Assembly (NCBI GenBank): GCA_020002185.1
Contig: JAHLWY010000239.1
Location: forward strand, 1 to 64,000
Direction of reading: 5' to 3'
From: Paraescarpia echinospica
Taxonomy: Eukaryota > Annelida > Polychaeta > Sabellida > Siboglinidae
Length of the DNA stretch: 64,000 nucleotides
Shown piece after piece: positions 9,601 through 18,333 of the stretch (positions are counted from its first letter, which is position 1; every line of letters begins with the position of its first letter). The notes under the pieces were generated by a model. That model made no database searches. It was not told the DNA's origin and saw only the letters and a program-made list of their open reading frames with translations. The position numbers were made by a program, and so were the translations under genes.

Positions 9601-10005
9601 ATGACGCGAAACGTGTACGAGGACTACTACACGCGGCAGGTCGGCGGTGGCCTGCCGGTGTTCGTAGGCGCCCGAGCGCAGCGGGGTCACGGACTGGGTA
9701 ATCTCTTCGGCAGCCTGTTTCGAAGCGCCATGCCGCTTATCAAGAGAGGGGCCATGGCGCTGGGCAAGCGCGCGCTCAAGACGGGCGTGCGCGTGGCGCA
9801 GGACGTCGTCGCCGGCGGCAATCTGAAACAGGCGGTAAAGAGGCGCGCGAGGGAGGCGGGCGCCGACCTTCTCGACGGCCTGCTGAATAGGCCCCCGCCG
9901 CCGAAAAAGCGACGACGACGCATAAAGCCGCCCGGCAAGCCGGCGACGGCCAGCAAGAAGAGGCGCCGTCGAAAGAGGCCGAGCGACGACGTATTTCCCG
10001 CGTAG
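9601..10005 (+). CDS. pVI-like minor virion protein
   Basis: 134 residues. The N-terminal YEDYYTRQVGGGLPVF and a glycine-rich RGHGLGNLFG lead into an amphipathic helix (LFRSAMPLIKRGAMALGKRA). A long helix and a proline/lysine/arginine tail follow, with nuclear-localisation-like KKRRRR and SKKRRRRKRP. This matches the small protein that follows the penton gene in Polintons and has been compared with adenovirus pVI, which disrupts membranes during entry. Spacing to the penton stop is 2 nt. The family call is by layout and motif. Confidence 0.75.
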   Translation: MTRNVYEDYYTRQVGGGLPVFVGARAQRGHGLGNLFGSLFRSAMPLIKRGAMALGKRALKTGVRVAQDVVAGGNLKQAVKRRAREAGADLLDGLLNRPPPPKKRRRRIKPPGKPATASKKRRRRKRPSDDVFPA

Positions 10006-10127
10006 TAGTAGTAGTGCATCGGTGGTAGTCGTAAAGAGCTTTACCTCGGCGGGGTACATAAGGCCGACCGGCAAGGCGGCGCCTGACAGTAAGGGGAGGC
10101 GCCGTCGAACGAAGCAGACGTAGTAGG

Positions 10128-11429
10128 ATGGCGTTCGTGCATCGGCAGTCGTGCGAGGGCGTAAAGTCCGAACTGGACCTGTTCAGCGTGCCGACGACGC
10201 AGACGAGCATCGAGAGCGGCCAGTGGATCGATCACCAGCCGCTGACGGCCCTCGACGCTGGCGGCCCTATCGAGTTTCTCATTCCGGGATCCGGAGACGA
10301 CTATCTGGACCTGTCGTCCGTTAGACTGTACGTGCGCGCCAAGGTGGTGAAGGGGGACGGTGCCGCGCTCGCGAACGACAGCGTCGTGGCGCCCGTCAAC
10401 AATTTCCTGCATTCGATGTTCAGTCAGGTCGACGTGACGCTGAACGGCACGCTCGTGACGCCGTCGTCGAATACGTACCCGTTTCGGGCCTACCTCGAGA
10501 CCCTGCTCAGTTACGGGCCCGACGCCAAAAAGTCGCAGCTCGAGGCCGACCTGTGGTGCAAGGATACCGCCGGGCGCATGGAGGCGACCAACAACAACAA
10601 CGGCGGCTTCTCGCATCGGCACGATTTCGTACACGGTAGCCGCGAGTTCGACATGATAGGACGCCTGCACGTCGACGTGCTCATGCAAAACCGGTGCCTT
10701 GTGAACGGCGTCGACCTGAAGATGCGACTGGTGCGAAGCAAGGACGCCTTCGCGCTCATGGGCGACGTCGTCGATCCGGGGTTCAAGATCGTTCTGCTGG
10801 AGGCCTACCTGCAGGCGCGCAAGGTCAAGTTGAACCCGGCCGTCCAGCTCGGCCACATCAAGGCGCTGACGCACGGGACGGCCAAGTATCCGATGCGCCG
10901 CGTCGACTGCAAGGTGTTCTCGATACCGCAGGGTACGATGTCGCACACGCACGAGAACGTCTATCTGGGCACGCTCCCGAGACGCGTGTTCATGTGCCTG
11001 ATCGACAACGACGCCTACAACGGGGCCTACGATAAAAACCCGTTCAACGCGAAGCACAACGACATAAACTTCTTCGCCCTCTACGTCGACGGACGCCAGG
11101 TGCCGAGCAAGCCGCTGCAGCCGGACTTCGCGCATCGGCGCTACATCCGAAGCTATATGAACCTGTTCGCCGCGACGGGGAAGGCGTACGAGGACGAGGG
11201 GTTCGATGTGACGCGCGGCGAGTTCGGCAGCGGCTACACCATATTCGGCTTCGACCTGTCGCCCGACTGCTGCGACGGCGAACACTTCAACGTCGTGCGT
11301 ACGGGGAACCTGCGCGCCGAGATCCACTTCGCGCTCGCGCTCGCCCGGACGGTGAACGTCGTCGTGTACGGGGAGTTCGCGACGGTGCTCGAAATCGACA
11401 AGAACCGGAACGTCGTGTACGACTTCTGA
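10128..11429 (+). CDS. Major capsid protein (hexon-like, double jelly-roll)
   Basis: 433 residues, the usual length for Polinton/adintovirus MCPs. The N-terminus (SELDLFSVPTTQTSIESGQW) and the first-roll strand LDLSSVRLYVRAKVV are characteristic, as are the VNNFLHSMFSQVDVTLNG stretch and the C-terminal AEIHFALALARTVNVVVYGE. The frame is intact. The stop is one base before the protease ATG, so the two may be translated from one mRNA. The long open frame on the opposite strand here is a shadow of this gene's GC-rich codons. Confidence 0.93.
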   Translation: MAFVHRQSCEGVKSELDLFSVPTTQTSIESGQWIDHQPLTALDAGGPIEFLIPGSGDDYLDLSSVRLYVRAKVVKGDGAALANDSVVAPVNNFLHSMFSQVDVTLNGTLVTPSSNTYPFRAYLETLLSYGPDAKKSQLEADLWCKDTAGRMEATNNNNGGFSHRHDFVHGSREFDMIGRLHVDVLMQNRCLVNGVDLKMRLVRSKDAFALMGDVVDPGFKIVLLEAYLQARKVKLNPAVQLGHIKALTHGTAKYPMRRVDCKVFSIPQGTMSHTHENVYLGTLPRRVFMCLIDNDAYNGAYDKNPFNAKHNDINFFALYVDGRQVPSKPLQPDFAHRRYIRSYMNLFAATGKAYEDEGFDVTRGEFGSGYTIFGFDLSPDCCDGEHFNVVRTGNLRAEIHFALALARTVNVVVYGEFATVLEIDKNRNVVYDF

Positions 11430-11430
11430 G

Positions 11431-11880
11431 ATGGACACGTTTCAGCTGATGCGTCGCCTGGCGATCGACGCGTACACTAAAAACATCGTCGTCGGCGTCG
11501 TGCCCAAAGACGAGCTGCCGGGGCGGCGGCTCACCGCCTACCCGACGGCGTTCGTGTGCAACACCGACGACGGCGACGAACCGGGAGAGCACTGGGTGGC
11601 CGTCTACGTGGGTGCCGACCGGCGAGGCGAGTACTTCGATTCGTACGGCCGTCCGCCGCTGCACGCCGACTTCCGCGACTTCCTGAACCGCAACTGCGAC
11701 TCGTGGACGCACAACGACAAGCGACTGCAGAGCGGCGTATCTAACGTGTGCGGACAATATTGCGTCACCTACCTGCTCTTACGGTGCCGCGGAATGCCGC
11801 TAAGCGGCTTCCAGTGCCTGTTCGGCCCCGATAGGGTGGCCAACGACTGTCTCGTATTCGACTGGCTAAAGCCTCATTGA
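11431..11880 (+). CDS. Adenain-like (C5/Ulp1) maturation protease
   Basis: 149 residues. The catalytic set is visible: His54 in GEHWVAVYV, Asp70 in EYFDSYG, the oxyanion Gln100 in LQSG, and nucleophile Cys107 in NVCGQYC. The order H-D-Q-C and the length fit the cysteine proteases of adenoviruses and Polintons, which trim capsid and core proteins. It follows the MCP stop after a single base. The frame is intact, and it is the last plus-strand gene before the convergent PolB. Confidence 0.92.
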   Translation: MDTFQLMRRLAIDAYTKNIVVGVVPKDELPGRRLTAYPTAFVCNTDDGDEPGEHWVAVYVGADRRGEYFDSYGRPPLHADFRDFLNRNCDSWTHNDKRLQSGVSNVCGQYCVTYLLLRCRGMPLSGFQCLFGPDRVANDCLVFDWLKPH

Positions 11881-11923
11881 AAGCTGCCTATTATCGCTTA
11901 TTGTTATTATTAGACGACCGAGA

Positions 11924-12000
11924 ATCCGAACCGACTTTGTCGGACCCGCCGGTCGCGGGCTCCTCGCCGCGCTAGGCAGGCAAGACCGAAGTAGTGAGGT
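11924..12000 (+). ncRNA. Conserved 3'-UTR-like block of E1 (possible structured RNA)
   Basis: Starts 43 nt after the protease stop and lies 24 nt before AATAAA. It is closely similar to 37273-37342 of E2, although the proteins of the two elements have diverged strongly. Predicted hairpins are CCGAC-UUU-GUCGG (11931-11943) and CCCGC-CGGUC-GCGGG just after it, with a possible CCUC/GAGG closing helix. In E2 the first hairpin keeps pairing through a G-U, and the second is shortened to CCC-ACAA-GGG. Both length differences are not multiples of three, which argues against coding. The role may be 3'-end formation, stability or translation. Confidence 0.55.
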
Positions 12001-12023
12001 TGCGCTATCGCTTGCTATTACCG

Positions 12024-12065
12024 AATAAAACGATGAAAACTGTACCGAGTGTTCGCATTTTTATT
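12024..12065. terminator. Facing poly(A) signals between protease and PolB
   Basis: AATAAA at 12024-12029 serves the plus-strand module. TTTATT at 12060-12065 is AATAAA on the minus strand, 116 nt past the PolB stop. The two convergent units therefore end within ~40 bp of each other. Confidence 0.65.
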
Positions 12066-12091
12066 CGCACGCATACATACATACATACATT

Positions 12092-12170
12092 GTCCCCTAG
12101 GTAGGGTCCCTACCCCTAGGGGTAGGGAGGGTCCCCTAGGTAGGGTCCCTACCCCTAGGGGTAGGGAGGG
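12092..12170. repeat. Two-copy ~39-bp repeat in the PolB 3' region
   Basis: GTCCCCTAGGTAGGGTCCCT followed by ACCCCTAGGGGTAGGGAGG occurs twice in tandem. Each copy contains the palindrome CCCCTAGGGG. It lies between the poly(A) signals and the PolB stop. Confidence 0.85.
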
Positions 12171-12180
12171 AGGTCCCTCG

Positions 12181-15100
12181 TTATACGAGTATCGGCGCCG
12201 TGGTGACGCCGTCGTCGAGCACGCGCCGTTTGGCGTAGAAGTAGCTCAACGCCGCGCGCTCCTGAACGTACGTCAGCACGGACGACTCCTTCACTTGGAA
12301 GCCGCGGTTCCGGCCGCCGCCGCTCCGTTGGCGGCGCAGCACGTCGAGGAAGGCGTCCTTGTCGACGTCGTTCTGACGCTTGCTCAGCCCCTTCGTACTG
12401 TACTTGTCGCCGCCGTCGTCGCCGCCGAAACAGTAGTACGTCTTGCTGCAGAGCGCGACGATTCCGCGGCCGGACCATTCCTCTTTGAAGAGGCCCGGCG
12501 TTCGCTTGTCGTACCGGCGCCGACGCGCGCAACACTCGTCGGGCGCGTCCCACGCTCGGCCGGCGAGCCGGCACCGCAAGTACGCCTCCGCGTGCGCGTC
12601 GCAGTGTTCCGACGGGAACCACTCGCCGCGGTGTCGAAAGTAGTGTTCGCGCTTGGCCGCCGCCACGAGCTCGTCGAGTCGGCGCCCCGCGAGGCTCAAA
12701 TACGCCGAGTCCGTGTCCATCGCGCAGTACTGGAACAGGGGGCGCGGAATGTAGGCGGCGATGAAGTCGTAATAAAACTCCAGCATGCGCAGTTTGGCGT
12801 ACTGATAGACGAAGTAGCCGATCTGGATGGGCAGCGCGTACCGGACGGTTCGCTTGTTCAGCGCCACCTCGTAGAGGCCGTCGGGGACGACGACGTCGAG
12901 CTGACGGAAGCGACGATTATTGATCAGCGTCGAGGCGCCGGCGGCCGTGCAGAACTTGATGTTGCGGTGCAGGTCGACGCGCGTGATCGTTTTCCCGTAG
13001 GAACTGTTGCCGAGCAGTTTAAACTGTTGCCGAGCAGTTTAAGCGGCGGAGACCGTGTCGCCGAAGCGGCGAAAGCACGCGACCGGCTCGAACTCGACGA
13101 TCTGGTAGACGCGCTCGACGACGAGTCCGTGCCGCAGATACCACCGCAGTAGCGGCGTCGCGAGTAGAATCTTGACGCCGAAGAAGCTCCCCACGAGCGT
13201 GCGCTGATGCCGGACGAGGAGGTCGTGCGTTTCGGCGTAGCGACGCATGAACGGGCTGAGATCGTCGCGCTCGATGTAGGCGTTCTTGAAGATCGGCTGC
13301 ATCTCGGCGAAGGTGTCGCGCAGCGCCGCCGGAACGGCGATGTCGCACTCGACGAGGCCGAACAGCGTGCCGTCGAGCACGGCCTTCAGGATCGTCGACC
13401 GCGTCACGACGAAGCGGCGAAGGTAGGCCGTGACGGCGGCCGTCTCGGCGTACAGTTGGCTCATCGGCTTACCGTTCACCGCGTTCGTCTCCCTCCCCGT
13501 GCACGGACAGCCGTGGAAGAAGCACCCTTGGAACTGGTACGCCGTCCGCGTCGCGCCACACCAGCCGTCGACCCGGTACTTGCCGACGCGCTTCTCGCGC
13601 CCGTTGAGCTGGTGACGTATGTGGGCCCCCGTCCGGCCCGCCTCCCACGTCAGCCACTCGACGGCCAGGCGGCCGTAGCGGTGTACGCGCTCCGGCCGAA
13701 AGGCGTTGTCCGCGCGCCGGCGCGTGTACCACCCCGTCGGCATCTCCTGCGTGATCGCCCATAGATAGAGGCCGTTTGCGTCGAAGCCCACAATAGAGCG
13801 ACAGGGGCGCGCCGACTCGCCGTACTCCTCGCGCCGAAGGGCGGTCACGCCGGCCTCGTGATAGCGCGCGAAAATGATCGAGGGGCCGCCGACGATCTGC
13901 GACTGTAGGAGCCGGTGCAGGTCCTTGTTCGACTCGTTGAAGAGCGTGAAGTGGAGCGACGACGGTAGATCGTTGAAGAGATACAGCAGCGTCAGGCCCG
14001 GCACGCTGATGGCGTCCTTGAACATGTCGATGCGGCGCTGCCGATAGAAGGCGAACTGCTTGTCAACGGCCTCCAGGAACGGCACCACGTCCCTATTGTT
14101 ATACCACACGAGGTAGTCCCGCAGCGTCGTCATCCCCTCGTTGCGCCATACCCGCGCGCAACCCTCGTATTCGTCGGCCGAGATGCCTTCGCGCTTCAGG
14201 TGGCTGTAGAAGGCCTCGCGCGGTGGCAGCCGGGTCTCGGCCAGTTTACGCGGATCGTCGAGGTACTCGTAGGGGAAGTGCCCCTTCGTCGCCTCGCAGC
14301 CGTAGGCCTTCAGAAACCGGTCGTAGCTGACGCCGGGGGCCAGGTAGTTGGTGATGTCCAGGAACTTGAGCGTCGCCGTCGCCAGGCACATGAAGTTGTT
14401 CTGACGCTTGATCGTGAACGCCGACGAGATGCTCTGCGCCTCGTCGGTCATGAACAGGGGCGTCAGATATTTCTTAACGACGTTCAAGTCGTACTTCCCC
14501 GAATTGAAGCCGAGGACGGGGAGGCGGCGCAGGTGCTGCCACAGACGGTCGCCGAGCGCCGTGTACGGGCTCTTATCGAGCGCCGCCTCCGCCACCGTTG
14601 CGTGCGCCCGCCATTCGGCGTCGAGCGCGTCGATCGCCTCGAAGGTCGCGTCGAACGACGGCCGCAGTGCCGCGCACGCCGCCTCGCTCATGGCCTCCAG
14701 GGCGTCGATCAGGCGCTTCGCGAGGTCGCCCGAATCGCCGGACGTCACGAAGCAGCGCGCCGACTCGTGTCCGGGGACGTTCGAGGCGACGCTCACGCTG
14801 AGTAGCTCGTGTCGCGCTATCCACCGGCATTTGGCGCTGTCCGCCGGCAGATCGTGATCGTCGAAGTAGCACTCAAAATCGTACGTCGCCCTGTACGGAT
14901 AGTAGCGCAGGCGTTCGTCCACGTAGACGCCCTCGTCCTCCAGCTGCTGAAACACGGACGGCGTCGGATGGTAGACGCCGCCGGGAAAGACGTGGTGAAC
15001 GCCGCCCTCGCACGTCGCCTCGTGACACCGCAGCCGACTGGCGGTGCGCCACAGCGCATCGCCGCACTTGCCGCATCGATACGAACGACAGAACAGCGAC

Positions 15101-16135
15101 ACGTCGGCTATGAAGGAATAGTGCGTTCCGAATAAATTGACGCTCATGGTGGTCGGGTAGCGATGGAGGGAGCGGCGGACCACTTCGGCGGTGGCGTCCT
15201 CCTCCGCCGACAGCCGATACACGGTCACATTCGTTTCGAAGGCCGCCTCCACCCGGCCGAGTTCGTTCAGCGGGACGCCGGCGAACGCGCAGTAGGGTTG
15301 GTCGCCGTAGGCGGCGTAGAGCCTTAAGGCGGCGGCCGTCAAATCGTCAGCGCGAAAGTCGGCGCCCCGATGCAGCGCCAGACAGCGGAAGAGGCACAAG
15401 TTGTCGGCATACGGATGCCCGCGGCGATCGTTCACTAGGCTGACGAGGCCCGCGTTGTGGCGCAGATAGGCGGGGAGGGGCTGCTGACGGGCGCATCCGA
15501 TAGGATGGTGGATGATGGCGTTGAGAAAATACGTAACGTTCGTTACCAACTCGGCGATCCACCCCGAGTCGGGGCGCTGCGCAATCACGTACTGCAGAAC
15601 GTCGGGCTGTCGGGTGGCCTCGAGGAAGCGTTCGAATGACGCGGCGTCGGAAACGAGGACGGGCGACTCGAGATAGCGGCCGCAACAGTTACACGAAGAA
15701 TGGTAGTAACGTAGTCGGCCCGTCTCCCTGTGCCGCAGAATAAACCCGTACGATAAGTTTATTTTAAAGGCCCGAGTCTGCGCCTCGAACATCAGTCGTA
15801 GTCGGGCGTCGTGCGCGCTCGTCGGCCCGTGGCCGGTCAAATGGAAATTATACCTAGATTGAACGGGTCCGCGCGCTACAGACGTACGGATGCTCGCCCA
15901 GTAGTCGCGCACAACGCTCTGTAGGTCGTCGGCGCCCCCCTCGAACGGTCGATTTGGGGGCCCCTCAGCGGCGTCGCCGCACATTCGCAGATGCCGCAAC
16001 ATATTGGGGCGCTGCGCGAACGCTTGATTGCATTTCGGGCATACTACGTGTTCATCGCTGCCGCATGTTTTTAGATGCTGCGAAAAAATTAAAAAGACGG
16101 ACGAACGATCGATCGCATTTCGGACACACGTGCAT
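12181..16135 (-). pseudogene. polB: Polinton PolB DNA polymerase, interrupted
   Basis: Family B polymerase of the protein-primed type. From the N-terminus: a C2H2 finger pair; a conserved domain with FKINLSYGFILR; an OTU-like stretch with DNLCLFRC (near 15396) and THYSFI (near 15123); another C/H finger; the exonuclease motifs YDFECYF, GFNSGKYDLNVV and YNNRDVVPF; and the polymerase motifs DANGLYLW, LLGNSSYGK (near 13000) and MDTDSAYL (near 12715). The long open frame ends at 13039 because a 20-bp direct duplication (13001-13040) adds a stop and shifts frame; the rest is open from there to 12181. A second shift lies in the first finger near 16110 beside CGATCGATCG. Both breaks could be real or assembly errors. 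Confidence 0.9.
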
Positions 16136-16185
16136 CGTCGGTCTAGGCGGCACTCTATTAACTACGACGGGGGCGCGTCGACGCC

Positions 16186-16192
16186 CTTTATA
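16186..16192 (-). promoter_or_regulatory. TATA box of E1 PolB
   Basis: CCTTATAAAGG on the minus strand, ~51 nt upstream of ATG 16135. Other TATA boxes in both elements lie at similar distances from their genes. Confidence 0.6.
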
Positions 16193-16399
16193 AGGCCACC
16201 CTAAACCCCGCTAGGGGGCTTCTCTAAGCGGCGTTCTCTGCTCCATCAGGTGGCGACACAGACAGGTGGCAGCGCCGCGGGATGCGTTTGGCAGTGGCGC
16301 TCAGCGGCCAAAGTTTTTGTTCACGTTTTGCGTCAGGTGGCGACACCGACAGGTGGGCAGCGTCGAGGGATACAGGCCGCCTCTGTCAGTGGCGGCCAA

Positions 16400-16745
16400 G
16401 TTTTTGTTTACGTTTTGTAGTAGACGCCCGAATACGACGGCAAAGTTTTGTAGTAGAAATTTCGGCTGTCAGCGGCTGCCCCGCGGCAACGTTTTTGTAG
16501 TAGAAATTTTTGTAGTAGAAATTTCGCCTAAGTTTTTATTTACGTTTTGTAGTAGCAATTTCGCCCGTCAGGGGCGCCCGAATACGACGGTTTGTAGTAG
16601 AAATTTCGGCTGTCAGCTGCTGCCCCCACGGCAAAGTGTTTGTAGTAGAAATTTCGGCTGTCAGGGGCGCCCGGCTGCAGCGACAAAGTTTTTTTGTTTG
16701 TTTACGCTTTGTAGTAGAAATTTCGGCCGTCAGTGGCGCCCGGAG
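16400..16745. repeat. Degenerate array of TTTGTAGTAGAAATTTCGGC units
   Basis: About eight copies of TTTGTAGTAGAAATTTC followed by GGCTGTCAG and a variable GC-rich spacer (GGGGCGCCCG or CGGCTGCC), with periods of ~40-70 bp. It lies between the PolB promoter and the right accessory module. The open frame that runs through it is only repeat sequence. It could be a replication or enhancer region. Confidence 0.85.
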
Positions 16746-16879
16746 TGTTTTGTGGGCGGCAGCCGCCGTTGGACAGGTATTGAATGTTAGCGACGTGCGT
16801 TTTTTTTTTGGATGGCAACAACAGAAGGCGGGAATTGATTTTCATACGTTTTATTAAGCAGTCTCGTACTACATCACCA

Positions 16880-17395
16880 CAGTAAGGCTTTATGCCACAG
16901 CAGAGTAAATAATAATAATAATAATAATAACAAGGCTCTAACAAATGCCTATTGCAAAATGTTGATCGCTACTAAGTGTTCGGCGGGGCGCTTATGCCAC
17001 AGCGGAGTAAATAATAACGCTTTAGGAGCGCCACACTATAGGCCGCTGGTAATACTGCACAGCGACCATTCAATTTCCTGCTAATGTTCATCAGCGGCGT
17101 ACCTACTAATAAGGCTTTATGCCATAGCGAAATGCAATGTTCAGACGTCCCCTTTTCAACAGGTAATACTGTAAACAGTAAAGAGGCTTTATGCCACAGC
17201 AGAGTAAATAATAAGGCTCTAACAACGGCCTATAGCAAAATGTTCATCGCTACTAAGTGTTCGGCGGTGCGCTTATGCCACAGCGGACTATACGGCACAG
17301 CGATCATTCAATTTCCTGCTAATGTTCATCAGCGGCGTACCTACTAATAAGGCTTGATGCCATAGCGAAATGCACTGTTCATAGCGTTCAGACGT
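16880..17395. repeat. Duplicated ~280-bp block (GGCTTTATGCCACAGC repeats)
   Basis: Blocks at about 16884-17145 are repeated at 17166-17395 with changes: AAGGCTTTATGCCACAGCAG, GCTACTAAGTGTTCGGCG, CATTCAATTTCCTGCTAATG, CATCAGCGGCGTACCTACTA. The short GCTTTATGCCAYAGCG motif occurs several more times. No gene is seen here. Confidence 0.85.
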
Positions 17396-18272
17396 CGAGG
17401 CATGCCCTTTTCATCAGGTAATACTGTACGGCGACCTCCAACAGAGCACGGTCGAACGGCGCCGTCCAATCCGTCCCCATGAGCCAGTCGGCTACCTGGC
17501 GCAGGAGCGCGCCCTCCGAGGCGCGATCGCCACGCACGCAACGATCCTCCAGTACCGAGAGTATACGAATAGCAGGAAGCAACAACGACTGCTGTAGAAA
17601 GCTGTCGAGTGACGCTGAAAAAAAGCACACATTCAGGGCCGCCACGTTTTCGTACAGAATGTTGTACCGCCGGCTCGGCTTCCTCCCCCTGTAGCCGCAC
17701 ATGTGCACGAAGGGGCACCCCTCCTCAGGGGGACACTCACCACATTCTTGACGCGCTGTGTCCATCACGCGCTCACCGACTAGCTCAGCAAACGTGGACA
17801 TCATGCATCGCTGACGACCGGCGTACGAATGCAGAACGCTCCACTCCGAGTCGGCCTGAAGTGTGCCCACGACCACAGGGCGTTTGTTACGGGCCCACGG
17901 TATGAAGTCTTCCGACGAGACTGACAGCACGGCCAGCGGCAGTGGTGACGATAGCACGGTCGCTGCGGCGTCCGCTGTCGCCGCCGGGGCTATTGGCACA
18001 GCGGCTGCCTCGTCTGGACCCACTACCACCACCACCGGGGTTAATGCAACGTACGTGGGCGTCCCGGCGTCGCTCACCAGGTCGTGCGGTGGCATGGGCT
18101 GCGTGCCGTCCGCCGCAGGCCAGTACGATAGCGCTTCTTCGGCTCTCCCCAGCGGTGGAGGGTCGTCGGCAAGGCGTGGCGTCGTTTCCTTCTTAGCGCA
18201 CTTCTCGGCAGGGGGTGCGCCCTCGTCAGCAGCGTCGATAAGGCCGCGCAACGCAGCAGCAATTACAGCGTC
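17388..18272 (-). CDS. Unknown protein with C/H cluster, ATG-less exon
   Basis: Long open frame of ~290 codons. The N-terminal ~115 residues are alanine/proline-rich and look disordered. The C-terminal half looks folded, with tryptophans and a C-x2-C-x5-C-x3-H-x-C cluster (CGECPPEEGCPFVHMC) that could bind zinc, followed by helical LLRQVADWLMGTDW. There is no ATG at its head: the first in-frame ATG is some 60 codons in. A good splice acceptor (TTCTTCTGTAG) lies right at 18272 in the same frame, so this is probably a downstream exon joined to sequence from the RPA-like transcription unit. I do not recognise a family. Confidence 0.6.
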   Translation of the reverse strand, partial: DAVIAAALRGLIDAADEGAPPAEKCAKKETTPRLADDPPPLGRAEEALSYWPAADGTQPMPPHDLVSDAGTPTYVALTPVVVVVGPDEAAAVPIAPAATADAAATVLSSPLPLAVLSVSSEDFIPWARNKRPVVVGTLQADSEWSVLHSYAGRQRCMMSTFAELVGERVMDTARQECGECPPEEGCPFVHMCGYRGRKPSRRYNILYENVAALNVCFFSASLDSFLQQSLLLPAIRILSVLEDRCVRGDRASEGALLRQVADWLMGTDWTAPFDRALLEVAVQYYLMKRACLDV

Positions 18273-18333
18273 CTACAGAAGAATAACCAAAGCAGCAATT
18301 AGGTCTACAGAACACTAGCCAAACGTTAGTCAT

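Noticed and set aside
10041..11438. 465-codon open frame on the strand opposite the major capsid gene
   Set aside because: Shadow frame from GC-rich codons; the plus frame has clear capsid motifs and this one has none.
11920..12000. tRNA-like sequence on the minus strand (GTCGGTTCGGATTC)
   Set aside because: The T-loop-like string is not flanked by a pairing stem and no acceptor or anticodon arm can be built.
12049..13152. 367-codon plus-strand frame over the PolB C-terminus
   Set aside because: Antisense shadow of PolB that also starts in the 39-bp repeats.
16400..16745. CRISPR-like array
   Set aside because: Unit length, spacing and core vary; the setting is an animal mobile element with no cas genes.
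16266..16790. 174-codon frame in the TTTGTAGTAG array
   Set aside because: Its periodic peptide simply reflects the DNA repeat.
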